Shown here: positions 7,990-16,490 of the stretch, piece after piece
How the letters are laid out: each line of letters opens with the position of its first letter
Position numbering within the stretch: position 1 is the stretch's first letter
Source: Sphingobacterium sp. UBA5670
Lineage (GTDB): Bacteria; Bacteroidota; Bacteroidia; Sphingobacteriales; Sphingobacteriaceae
Assembly (NCBI RefSeq): GCF_002420705.1
Contig: NZ_DIIM01000001.1
Span: forward strand, 62,001 to 126,000
Direction of reading: 5' to 3'
DNA: 64,000 bases
Translations under genes and position numbers: made by a program
The notes under the pieces: generated by a model
The model's database searches: none
The model's input: the letters and a program-made list of their open reading frames with translations, nothing else
Told to the model about the DNA's origin: nothing

Positions 7990-10041
7990 TCACTCTTTGT
8001 TTTCTTCAAGCGAAAGCATAAATTCTAAATAGCACTTTTTCTTCGTGAAATGATTTTCATCCAATAATTTTTTATAGCTTGAAATAGCATTAAATAAAAT
8101 CTGAAGATTCTCCTCATCGTAATGGTCTACATGGAAATATACCAGTTCATTGTTGACATACTTCTCTAACGATCGAATTAAATTCTCATCCAATCCTTGA
8201 TGACTTTCCGGAAGTGCTAGTAGCGATGCAAGCTCTTTTTTAAATTCGTCCTCCCTTCGTTTCAGATCGCTCAGCCTCGCTTCAATAGCAGCAAACGGCA
8301 CCGTTTGAAAAATAAACTCAGTATTCTCCACCATCTCATTATACCGTGCCTGTCCCTCCCCATAATTTTTATCGAATGTGGCAAAGTCATTATATTTTTG
8401 CTCAAACTCTTTACCCTTTCCCTGTAAATCGGCCTGCAGTAAAAAGTAAGCATGGATCTGTTGATTATAATCGGTAATTTTCTGCTCTGTAGCAGCTATA
8501 GTATGTTCAATCCGCTGAAGTAACTCAACCGCATCTGCGGGTTGATATTTCGTACCATCATAGTCAAATGTTTTTAATTTCAGCTCACCCTTGCTAATTG
8601 ATTCAACGACATATTGATCATTTTTCAAACTATTAAGTTCATATAAAGTATCCACTTTACTATCGTCAAATAATTCTTCAAAAGATTGCTTGATTGGTTT
8701 TTCAAAAGGTGGAGTGCCTTCTTTCAGAACAGGATGGTTGTAATCGTAGAAATCATTGAACTTTTGATCGAAAGCATATTTATTCATTTTACTTTCAAAA
8801 TCGGCTCTAAAAGCTGCTATTTCTAACATGGAGGGATTCTGTTCATATTGTACACCTGAGAGTAACTTATCAGAAATTGTGTGCGCTACCGCAGCAGCAT
8901 TGGAAAGCAATTCAATGGCCGGTTCATTTCGGATTTCCTGCTTCACAATATTAAGTTTTTGCAATGCCTTTACCCGATCTTCATCGGATGGATGCGATGA
9001 CCATTGATTTTCAAGATTTAGCTTCGATTTATCATATTTTTTTAACGTTGACAGTTCAATCTGTGGAAAGCCATCCCGCATTTGGTATTTATTTCGCTCG
9101 GCAAACATCAGCATAACATACCTGTGCTCAGGATAAATATTACTGCTCCGGATATTTTCCGAAAATTTGCCATCATAGAAAGTAAGTACATTATTGAGCG
9201 CGTGATTTGCAAAGCTTAGCCGCAGCAGTGAGTCTGCCAAGGCCTGAGAGCCAGCAACGTTTGCAGCAATTTCATCCGCATGAAACTCCATCTCACGAGA
9301 CAAGGCGAGATAATTGAGATTAACATACGTATAGAGATGCTTTAGAATATTTTGAATCTGTTGAATAATAAAAACCGACAGGCTAATAAAGATCGCCGAA
9401 TAACCACTGATATTTCCCCATTTCTCAAACATATTGTCAAGCGATTCGTTCTTATACAGCATGTTGTAGATAATTTGATTGACGTGGTAAACATAGCTCC
9501 CCACTTTCATGCTCTTCTGCGAGAAATGCCCAAATTCATGGGCAAGAATAGCCTTTAATTCTTGCTGCGTGACCGAATTTACTAAACCAACGCCAATCTG
9601 TAAATTCTTTCGAATGGGAAGGAACATACTCCAGAAATTCGAATCATAAAACACAGATGCATTGACATCATGTGACAGAAAAACTTTCTTTGGAAAACTT
9701 GTATGAACCTCATTCACCACTTCATGGATCAAGGCAAATAATTGAGGCTCGTCGCGTTCAGATATTTGCGTAAGATGACCCGTCTCCACTTTTGTTGACG
9801 CAAAAACAAATTTCAATAAAAAGAATAATATGGTAAGTCCCGAACCGAATAAACCCAAACATAACACGGCTGTTAAAAACATAGGTTTAGATGCAAATAT
9901 CAATACACCTAATAAGGTAAAACCAACAGTAATACCTATTGCGAGAATAAGTAGAATAATATAAGTGATTGCGAAGACAATAATGGATATTATTGTTTTA
10001 CGCGCATGTTTCTTAAAGTTTGCAGAGACTTGTACTTTCAT
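7990..10041 (-). CDS. M48 family integral-membrane metalloprotease
   Basis: Start chosen at ATG 10041 (MKVQVSANFKKHARKTI, 683 residues); an in-frame ATG at 10077 would add 12 residues. Two adjacent hydrophobic segments occupy about residues 17-80, followed by the protease domain. The zinc motif HEFGH has His168, Glu169 and His172, and the third ligand Glu252 is in EMEFHADE. A further hydrophobic helix lies between the two motifs (GYSAIFISLSVFIIQQIQ). After the protease domain comes a long, charged C-terminal region of about 400 residues that is predicted coiled-coil in part. This is much longer than HtpX (about 290 residues) and typical of the large Bacteroidetes M48 proteins. Family members degrade misfolded membrane proteins or process surface proteins; the target is unknown. 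Confidence 0.85.
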   Translation of the reverse strand: MKVQVSANFKKHARKTIISIIVFAITYIILLILAIGITVGFTLLGVLIFASKPMFLTAVLCLGLFGSGLTILFFLLKFVFASTKVETGHLTQISERDEPQLFALIHEVVNEVHTSFPKKVFLSHDVNASVFYDSNFWSMFLPIRKNLQIGVGLVNSVTQQELKAILAHEFGHFSQKSMKVGSYVYHVNQIIYNMLYKNESLDNMFEKWGNISGYSAIFISLSVFIIQQIQNILKHLYTYVNLNYLALSREMEFHADEIAANVAGSQALADSLLRLSFANHALNNVLTFYDGKFSENIRSSNIYPEHRYVMLMFAERNKYQMRDGFPQIELSTLKKYDKSKLNLENQWSSHPSDEDRVKALQKLNIVKQEIRNEPAIELLSNAAAVAHTISDKLLSGVQYEQNPSMLEIAAFRADFESKMNKYAFDQKFNDFYDYNHPVLKEGTPPFEKPIKQSFEELFDDSKVDTLYELNSLKNDQYVVESISKGELKLKTFDYDGTKYQPADAVELLQRIEHTIAATEQKITDYNQQIHAYFLLQADLQGKGKEFEQKYNDFATFDKNYGEGQARYNEMVENTEFIFQTVPFAAIEARLSDLKRREDEFKKELASLLALPESHQGLDENLIRSLEKYVNNELVYFHVDHYDEENLQILFNAISSYKKLLDENHFTKKKCYLEFMLSLEENKE

Positions 10042-10192
10042 AAACCTGTTAATAAAGAAAGGGTTAATAGATAACATAAATCTATTAAATAAAATTCATT
10101 TACCTAAAGGTTTATAAAAGATAAAAAACAAAAAAGATCAACTGTTAACCACAAGGATCAACAACAGCGAAGTTCGGCGATGAGTCGGCTAT

Positions 10193-11119
10193 TTAATATC
10201 CCTTTTCTAAAGAAACTTCATTAAGTAAAGAACGCCCTTCGCTCATCCTTATATAATTATCCACAACCTGTTCAACCGAGGATCTTATGTTGGTTCTGCT
10301 AGCCACATGAGGCGTTATAAAAATAGATGGACAGTCCCAAAATGGATGATCTTGCGGTAACGGCTCTTTATGAAATACATCAAGATAAGCCGCCGCAATT
10401 TTTTTCTCGGCAATTGCATCCAGTAAATCATTTTCTATGAGATGTTCACCTCGACCAACGTTAACTAATACAGCTTCTTTTCGACACAAATTGAATAGGC
10501 TATGATTTAAAATTCCTTTTGTTGCATCTGTCAAAGGTAGGACATTAACAACAAAATCTGCGTCTTCTACGGCGGCGCTAAGTCCATCCATTCCGGTAAA
10601 CGAGCTGACACTCTGTAGATTTTTAGGCGAACTAGACCATCCGTTTACGTTAAATCCCAACTGAGCTAACCGTTCTGCCACATAACCGCCAATTTCCCCT
10701 AAACCTAAAATAGTAACCTTAGTTTCTCCAATTGATTTGTATAACAAGGGACGCCAATGTTTCTTTTCTTGTCCCTTTATATACGCCGAAAAATTCTTCA
10801 TCGCATGCATCACACAAGTTAAGACGTGCTCAAACATATCGCTTTTCAACATGGGATCTATGATCCTGCAAATATGGAGATGTGCGGGTATATCGCTGGG
10901 GAACAAATGATCGATGCCTGCGCCTCCAGACTGGATAACTTTTAAATTCGGGAAATAGGTATAATAGTTAGCTTCAGGTTTCCAACAAAGCGCAAATTCG
11001 ACTTCCTCATAATTTTCTATCTCAGGATAGACCTCTATCTTTATTTCAGGTAAATGTTTGGCGATCTCAGCCTTCCACTCTTCGGCTCTACCGCTATTCA
11101 GTATCAATGCTATACTCAT
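10193..11119 (-). CDS. D-2-hydroxyacid dehydrogenase (glyoxylate/hydroxypyruvate reductase A-like)
   Basis: 308 residues. The NAD(P)-binding Rossmann motif is GLGEIGGYVAERLAQLGF (about residues 144-161). Downstream are NVLPLTDATKGILN, VNVGRGEHLIENDLLDAI with the catalytic Arg region, and a C-terminal catalytic His in FITPHVASRT. The order and spacing match the GhrA branch of the D-isomer-specific 2-hydroxyacid dehydrogenases, which reduce glyoxylate or hydroxypyruvate with NAD(P)H in the cytosol. The gene is isolated, and a strong terminator just upstream separates it from the susCD operon. Confidence 0.88.
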   Translation of the reverse strand: MSIALILNSGRAEEWKAEIAKHLPEIKIEVYPEIENYEEVEFALCWKPEANYYTYFPNLKVIQSGGAGIDHLFPSDIPAHLHICRIIDPMLKSDMFEHVLTCVMHAMKNFSAYIKGQEKKHWRPLLYKSIGETKVTILGLGEIGGYVAERLAQLGFNVNGWSSSPKNLQSVSSFTGMDGLSAAVEDADFVVNVLPLTDATKGILNHSLFNLCRKEAVLVNVGRGEHLIENDLLDAIAEKKIAAAYLDVFHKEPLPQDHPFWDCPSIFITPHVASRTNIRSSVEQVVDNYIRMSEGRSLLNEVSLEKGY

Positions 11120-11154
11120 ATTTCGTTCGTTTACACGAAAATAACATTTATCCT

Positions 11155-11199
11155 AAAAAAGACAATGGACTTATCCTAGAATAAGTCCATTGTCTTTTT
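11155..11199 (-). terminator. Terminator of the susCD transcript
   Basis: A 14-bp perfect stem (11161-11174 with 11181-11194, loop CCTAGA) is flanked by an A-run at 11155-11160 and T-run at 11195-11199, so it can work in both directions. It lies 50 bases beyond the susD stop on the minus strand. Confidence 0.88.
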
Positions 11200-11246
11200 G
11201 GGTTGATTCAGCTACCGGATAGCATCCTTATTCAAGAAGAAAGATG

Positions 11247-12959
11247 CTATTTATAGCCTGGATTTTGTTTCAGGTTATCTCCGTCTTTATTATTCAGCTG
11301 AATTTCAGTTAGTGGAATAGGCAATAAGACATTATAATCCTGAAAACCAGTCGTTATCTTATTTGCTGGACCGGAATCACCGTTAAGTAAAATACGTTCC
11401 TTCAATTTATTCATTCTGACTAAGGTCATTCGCCGATTTTCCTCTGAAATCAGTTCACGAGCTCTTTCGTCTAGAATAAAATCAATCGTTAATTGACTGG
11501 CAGCGACTTTTCCCAATTGATTATTACTGGACTCCACACGTGCTGCTTTGAATGAGCGGTCTCTCAGTTTATTGATATCCTCTGCGGCACCTGCGGTATT
11601 TCCCTGACGCAAACGAGCTTCAGCCCGCAGCAAGTAGGTTTCTCCAAATCTCATGACAGGCCAATCTTTTACCAGTGCATAGCCAAAATCGTCTAATGGA
11701 TCATAACCGCCCCATTTCGTTGGAAAAGGATACCACACTTCCAAACTATCGGTTCGGAAAGGGACAACTTTATCCCCTGTTTTGATGACAGCATTTTTAA
11801 TTCCGGCACCTTTTGCTACCCGAAATCCATCCACGTCAACACCAATTTCTGCACTAAAGTTTGGACGATTGTAATTCGTTGTACGTCGAATATTGAAATT
11901 ACTATTTCTGATATCTCCCTTTAGACCTTGCCAGACCTTATACTTCATAAAATTGCTAAGTCTTAACCGGCCATTTCCTCTTCCACCCAATGAATCGGCA
12001 TTAACCATCCCATCCCATTTGTGATAAGCCGGCTGCCATACCCGACGTTGTTGAGGGTTATCAATAGTACCACCATTTACTTCTCGATTCAGCTCTACTT
12101 CAAAAGTCCAGATCGCCTCGGTGTTTCCCTGTCCACGACGCATATTACCCTGCCGAAACATATCTCTAAAATAATCACCGCCTTCGGACAGATATTTTCC
12201 GTAACGTGCTTCGATCAGTTTATAATTACCGCCATCGATTATAGCCGTTGCCATTGCTTCTGCCTGTGCCAAATAGCTCGCATCCCGCATACCTATTCGT
12301 AAAAAAGCTTCTGTAGCAAGCTGTCTTGCCATATCTTTGTTAATGCGGCTAGGCGCACTGGCTTTTCCAAGATCAGGAAGTTCTTTAATAGCATAATCCA
12401 AATCCTCGGTTATAACTTTGTCAATTTCTGCGACCGAGGTCCGTGTATAATTAAATGAAGGTACTTTAATCGAACTTGTCAACAGAGGCACATCACCCCA
12501 AAGGGTAACAAGCATATTATAGGCATAAGCGCGAAAAAATCTTGCCTCGGCAGAAGCTTTCGCATTACTATCCCCCACGCCATCTATCACAAGGTTTGCA
12601 TTATTAATAAATGCATAACATTTTTCCCATAAAAAGCTTACGCCTCCATTTTCGGAGTTCAGATCGGCATACTGATAAAAAGGATTTTCGACTCCCTCAG
12701 TTGATCCAGCGCTGGTAATATCTGTCCCAATCTGCCAACAGGAAAGAAATCCTTGTCTGCCACTATATCCCCAGAGCTGCGCAAAATTGTAGTGTAAGCC
12801 TAACAATCTGTTCTCAACCGTAGTCGGATCAACATTGGTAGCGTCGTAACTTGAATAAGGTTTTTCGTCCAAATAACCTTTACCACAAGAACTTGCTCCT
12901 ACGGACAACAAAGCCAGCATGGAAAATAAAGTTTTATAATTGTTTATCGTCTTTTTCAT
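11247..12959 (-). CDS. SusD/RagB family nutrient-binding outer-membrane lipoprotein
   Basis: 570 residues. The lipoprotein signal peptide has lipidation Cys25 (LLSVGASSC). The mature start GYLDEKPYSS is typical of SusD proteins, and the helical TPR-like fold is indicated by EARFFRAYAYNMLVTLWGDVPLL. The C-terminal half has RFGETYLLRAEARLRQG and FILDERARELISEENRR, both family signatures. It sits on the cell surface as the lid over its SusC channel and binds the glycan. It begins 37 bases after the susC stop, in the same transcript. The substrate cannot be read from SusD itself; the neighbouring enzymes suggest a uronic-acid glycan. Confidence 0.95.
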   Translation of the reverse strand: MKKTINNYKTLFSMLALLSVGASSCGKGYLDEKPYSSYDATNVDPTTVENRLLGLHYNFAQLWGYSGRQGFLSCWQIGTDITSAGSTEGVENPFYQYADLNSENGGVSFLWEKCYAFINNANLVIDGVGDSNAKASAEARFFRAYAYNMLVTLWGDVPLLTSSIKVPSFNYTRTSVAEIDKVITEDLDYAIKELPDLGKASAPSRINKDMARQLATEAFLRIGMRDASYLAQAEAMATAIIDGGNYKLIEARYGKYLSEGGDYFRDMFRQGNMRRGQGNTEAIWTFEVELNREVNGGTIDNPQQRRVWQPAYHKWDGMVNADSLGGRGNGRLRLSNFMKYKVWQGLKGDIRNSNFNIRRTTNYNRPNFSAEIGVDVDGFRVAKGAGIKNAVIKTGDKVVPFRTDSLEVWYPFPTKWGGYDPLDDFGYALVKDWPVMRFGETYLLRAEARLRQGNTAGAAEDINKLRDRSFKAARVESSNNQLGKVAASQLTIDFILDERARELISEENRRMTLVRMNKLKERILLNGDSGPANKITTGFQDYNVLLPIPLTEIQLNNKDGDNLKQNPGYK

Positions 12960-12996
12960 GTGTATATAATTGATTTTGAAAAATGATGCGGGATCG

Positions 12997-15900
12997 TTAA
13001 AAACTAAGGTTAATCCCTAAAACATAAGTCCTGACCATCGGATAGTTAATAGCATCGTTCGTGGATCCACGTGTAATATCGCGCGCCTCAGGATCCCAGC
13101 CCAACCAGTTGGTCCATGTATACAAATTGCGACCACTAGCATAGACTGTCAGCCCCTGTACACCAATTTTTTCGACAAGCTGTTGCGGCATTGTATAACT
13201 TAAGGTCACATCTTTCAAACGGGTGAAGCTCGCATTTGAAGGGAAACCATAACCATGGATATTGGAGTGATTACCCAAAGAACGCCATTCATTACTTTTG
13301 TTTTCCGGCGTCCAATAGCCCAGTGCTGCTGGTGTACTACGACGTCCCATCTCATCCGACGCTCCGCCAATCTGCGGATTATTACGTAATGCCCCTTGCA
13401 CAGTATTGATAAAAACATTGAGCGTAAACGCCTTATAAGTAAGCGTATTTGTCAAACCGGCAGTCCACTTCGGTGCAGTCTGTCCCAAAACAGATCGATC
13501 GCCGTCATCAATTTTTCCGTCAGCATTTAGATCGGCCAATTTAAGATCTCCCGCTTGCGCAGCATCATCCCAACCTTTATTCGCACCAGACGCAATCTCA
13601 TCCTCCTGCCAGATGCCAACTTTCGTATAATCATAAATGACACCTACGGGCTGACCAATAAACCATCTATTGCCCAAATCCTCCTTACCATTGCCATATA
13701 CTTCGGTAATCTTATTTTTATTACGGGAGAATACCAATGTACTTGACCAGTTAAAATTATCCTTCACAATATTTTTTGTATTCAAGGTCAGGTCTATACC
13801 AGTATTCTGCAGTTTACCCATATTGGAATATACATTCACAAAACCAGTTAATTTTGGCAAAAGTTGTTGCAGTAACATATCATAAGTACTGGATTTATAG
13901 ACATCAATACTACCGGAGATCCGATTATTAAATAGTCCAAAGTCGACACCAGTATTTAAACCTTTCGTTTTTTCCCACTGCAGATTATCATTGCCCATCA
14001 ACGTACGAATATTTAAGGCAGTCGTCGATAGACCATTCATTGCCATAGGATTCGAATTCATTAAGAATTGGGTCTGATAAATACCAATTGCCTCATTTCC
14101 AGAAAGACCATAAGAAATACGCCATTTTAAATTACTGACAATATGTTTGGTGTTTTGCATAAAGGATTCATTGTGAATATTCCATGCCGCGGCTGCGGAT
14201 GGAAAAGCACCATATTTATTGTTTCTTCCGAAAACAGATGCACCATCCCGCCGAACGGTCAAGGTCAACATATAGCGACTATCATAAGCATAATTTAAGC
14301 GACCCATTTGTGAAATAGAACGGTATAAATCTGCAGTAGATGAAACTTTTTGCGTTGAAGCAGCCCCCAAATTTCCCCATCCTAATGCATCGTTAGGAAA
14401 TACCTCCCCTGTTGCAATCGCCTGTTGCCAATACTTACTCTTTGCGGCATATAGCCCCGTGAAGTCAATATGGTGCTTACCAAAGTCTCTGGTATAAGTC
14501 AATATATTCTCCACGGTATAGGATTGTGTTTCACTATTGGTAATACGTCCGAGCCCAGCAAAATTATACACCGATTCCCCTTCGTATTCATTGTTCCTGA
14601 CAGGTACATAAGAATAACCTGCATTCAATTTATACTTTAATCCAGCCAGTGGCTTATATAATTCACCAAAATTTAATTCTGCATAGCCATTCAATGAGAT
14701 ATTAAATTGTCGGCGTTGTGGATCCAGGGTAGTTGGCAACAATGGATTGGACCATAATTGCTCCGAATACATAGGGTACTGAGTCAACGAACCATCTTCG
14801 TTATACATTCTAGCATAAGGACTCATTGCCGCTGCCTGCAAAAGATTCGCCCGGCCGCCATCTCTATTGTGTGCAACGATAAATGAAGATGTACCTACAG
14901 ATAGATATTTGGTGGCCTTAAAATCGGTATTTGTCCGAAAAGAGTAACGTTTGTAATTGTATCCCAATAGTACCCCTTTTTCGTTTAGATAGTCTCCCGA
15001 AACAAAATACTTTGCATTTTCGCTTCCGCCCGACAAACTTACATTATGATTTTGCACAACTCCAGTCTGCATCACTGCATCCAACCAGTCTGTTGTCACA
15101 CCATTTGAATAATTGTCATATTCATATTGGTTCCTTACCGGGCCACCGTTGTATAAACTTGTATTCGTAATCCGTGCATACTCCGCATAACGCTTCAAAA
15201 GCTCTTCACCAGAAACCGGTTCGAGGATATGCGCAACATTCTCCACACCGCCGTAACCACTATATCGTATCGAGGGCTTTCCTGAAACCCCTCTTTTTGT
15301 GGTAATCAGAATGACACCATTAGAGCCATTGACGCCGTAAATCGCTACCGCAGATGGATCTTTAAGTACTTCGACTGATTCTATATCATTGGGATTGATA
15401 TCGTTAATTGACCCATCTGTACGCGACAATGGAATTCCATCTACTACGATGTAAGGTTCAGAATTTGCATTGATCGAGTTTCTACCACGTACCTGTGCAG
15501 AAGGAGCATCTCCCGGGATCGATGAGGCCTGGGAGACAGTCACATTGGACACAGCCCCCTGAATCGCCTGCATCACATTGTTCACAGGAATTTTTGAAAG
15601 ACGGTCTTTGGGAACTGAGGCTACTGATCCTGTTATATCCGATCTTTTCTGGCTACCATAACCCACCACAACAAGCTCTTCCAAAACATTTTCTGAAGGC
15701 AAAAGTGCAATGTCTAAATTGGCCTGCTGCCCAACCGTAATCTGCTTTTCCTGAAACCCAACCGATGTGATGATTAAAGTACTTCCAGCGGATGCTTGAA
15801 TCACAAAATTCCCTTGAGCATTTGTCTGTACCGTTTCAGTCCCACCTTTGACACGAATTGTAACGCCTGCAATCCCCTTTCCTGAAGTATCTTTAATTAT

Positions 15901-16005
15901 CCCCTTCACATTTGTGCTTTGCCCATAACTGGACATAGCTATCAAAAAAAGGCTATTCAATAAAAGTCCCCTTTTTGTGTATCTGTTATAGTAATGATTT
16001 AACAT
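12997..16005 (-). CDS. SusC/RagA family TonB-dependent outer-membrane transporter
   Basis: 1002 residues. Signal peptide about 1-29 (ending SSYGQ), carboxypeptidase-regulatory-like domain about 31-105 (GKGIAGVTIRVKGG), TonB box LEELVVVGYGSQKR at about 108-121, plug domain to about 235 (PYIVVDGIPL, AIYGVNGSNGVILITTKRG), then a long beta-barrel with the family ending RNLYTWTNWLGWDPEARD and VLGINLSF. It imports glycan fragments captured by the SusD protein, powered by TonB/ExbBD. It is the first gene of a susC-susD transcript and is preceded by a 485-base gap with a promoter element and operator-like repeats. Confidence 0.96.
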   Translation of the reverse strand: MLNHYYNRYTKRGLLLNSLFLIAMSSYGQSTNVKGIIKDTSGKGIAGVTIRVKGGTETVQTNAQGNFVIQASAGSTLIITSVGFQEKQITVGQQANLDIALLPSENVLEELVVVGYGSQKRSDITGSVASVPKDRLSKIPVNNVMQAIQGAVSNVTVSQASSIPGDAPSAQVRGRNSINANSEPYIVVDGIPLSRTDGSINDINPNDIESVEVLKDPSAVAIYGVNGSNGVILITTKRGVSGKPSIRYSGYGGVENVAHILEPVSGEELLKRYAEYARITNTSLYNGGPVRNQYEYDNYSNGVTTDWLDAVMQTGVVQNHNVSLSGGSENAKYFVSGDYLNEKGVLLGYNYKRYSFRTNTDFKATKYLSVGTSSFIVAHNRDGGRANLLQAAAMSPYARMYNEDGSLTQYPMYSEQLWSNPLLPTTLDPQRRQFNISLNGYAELNFGELYKPLAGLKYKLNAGYSYVPVRNNEYEGESVYNFAGLGRITNSETQSYTVENILTYTRDFGKHHIDFTGLYAAKSKYWQQAIATGEVFPNDALGWGNLGAASTQKVSSTADLYRSISQMGRLNYAYDSRYMLTLTVRRDGASVFGRNNKYGAFPSAAAAWNIHNESFMQNTKHIVSNLKWRISYGLSGNEAIGIYQTQFLMNSNPMAMNGLSTTALNIRTLMGNDNLQWEKTKGLNTGVDFGLFNNRISGSIDVYKSSTYDMLLQQLLPKLTGFVNVYSNMGKLQNTGIDLTLNTKNIVKDNFNWSSTLVFSRNKNKITEVYGNGKEDLGNRWFIGQPVGVIYDYTKVGIWQEDEIASGANKGWDDAAQAGDLKLADLNADGKIDDGDRSVLGQTAPKWTAGLTNTLTYKAFTLNVFINTVQGALRNNPQIGGASDEMGRRSTPAALGYWTPENKSNEWRSLGNHSNIHGYGFPSNASFTRLKDVTLSYTMPQQLVEKIGVQGLTVYASGRNLYTWTNWLGWDPEARDITRGSTNDAINYPMVRTYVLGINLSF

Positions 16006-16219
16006 AGTTTATTTAATAATTGATTTGGTTAGAATATTATTTTCTAAATAATTCTGGAATCAACCTAGCAATGCCAGAATGTCCATTGGATATTTTTCTC
16101 AATTTGGATTCATAGCTTGTTGTTTATAATTGGTGTTCTTGTTTTACTGGAAAATAGCGCGCACATTTTCCGTGTAAACAAGCAAATAATTTCGTCAGAC
16201 AATACCGTTAGACTTAGGA

Positions 16220-16227
16220 CAAAAGTA
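16220..16227 (-). promoter_or_regulatory. Predicted -7 promoter element for susC (TACTTTTG)
   Basis: Minus-strand match to TAnnTTTG. There is no good -33 partner, which would fit a promoter that depends on an activator such as the nearby hybrid sensor/regulator. Confidence 0.4.
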
Positions 16228-16442
16228 GCTCTGAAGTGAAATCAGTGTGTTTAATTTTAGTTCAATTGAGTTGAAATTTACTTCAAAACACCGAAAAAAG
16301 CCGCTATCGAACCTTTTTGCGATTCTATTGAGGCTGCACTACTGCTCACGATTGAACCACTCGAAAAAGAAGATTCAAGCCTTGTGAGCCACAGCTAATT
16401 GAAATAAAACCGTAGAAGAATACCTTTAAAATTAAATAACAA

Positions 16443-16470
16443 AGGGGCAGTCCAATTCTGGACTGCCCCT
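16443..16470 (-). terminator. Hairpin terminator of the PUL enzyme operon
   Basis: A 12-bp perfect GC-rich stem (16443-16454 with 16459-16470, loop ATTC) lies 20 bases after the stop of the long DUF2264 gene. On the minus strand it is followed by a T-rich stretch (TTTGTTATTTAATTTT). Confidence 0.75.
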
Positions 16471-16490
16471 CCCTGACATCAAAGCAGTAC

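Larger units (their letters stand above)
16006..16490 (-). promoter_or_regulatory. 485-base upstream region of susC
   Basis: No gene is visible. The stretch holds, from right to left on the minus strand, the terminator of the enzyme operon (16443-16470), TTCAA/TTGAA repeats at 16261-16286, a -7 element at 16220-16227, and a leader of about 210 bases before the susC ATG. The leader is AT-rich, and I recognise no structured RNA family in it. Confidence 0.6.
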
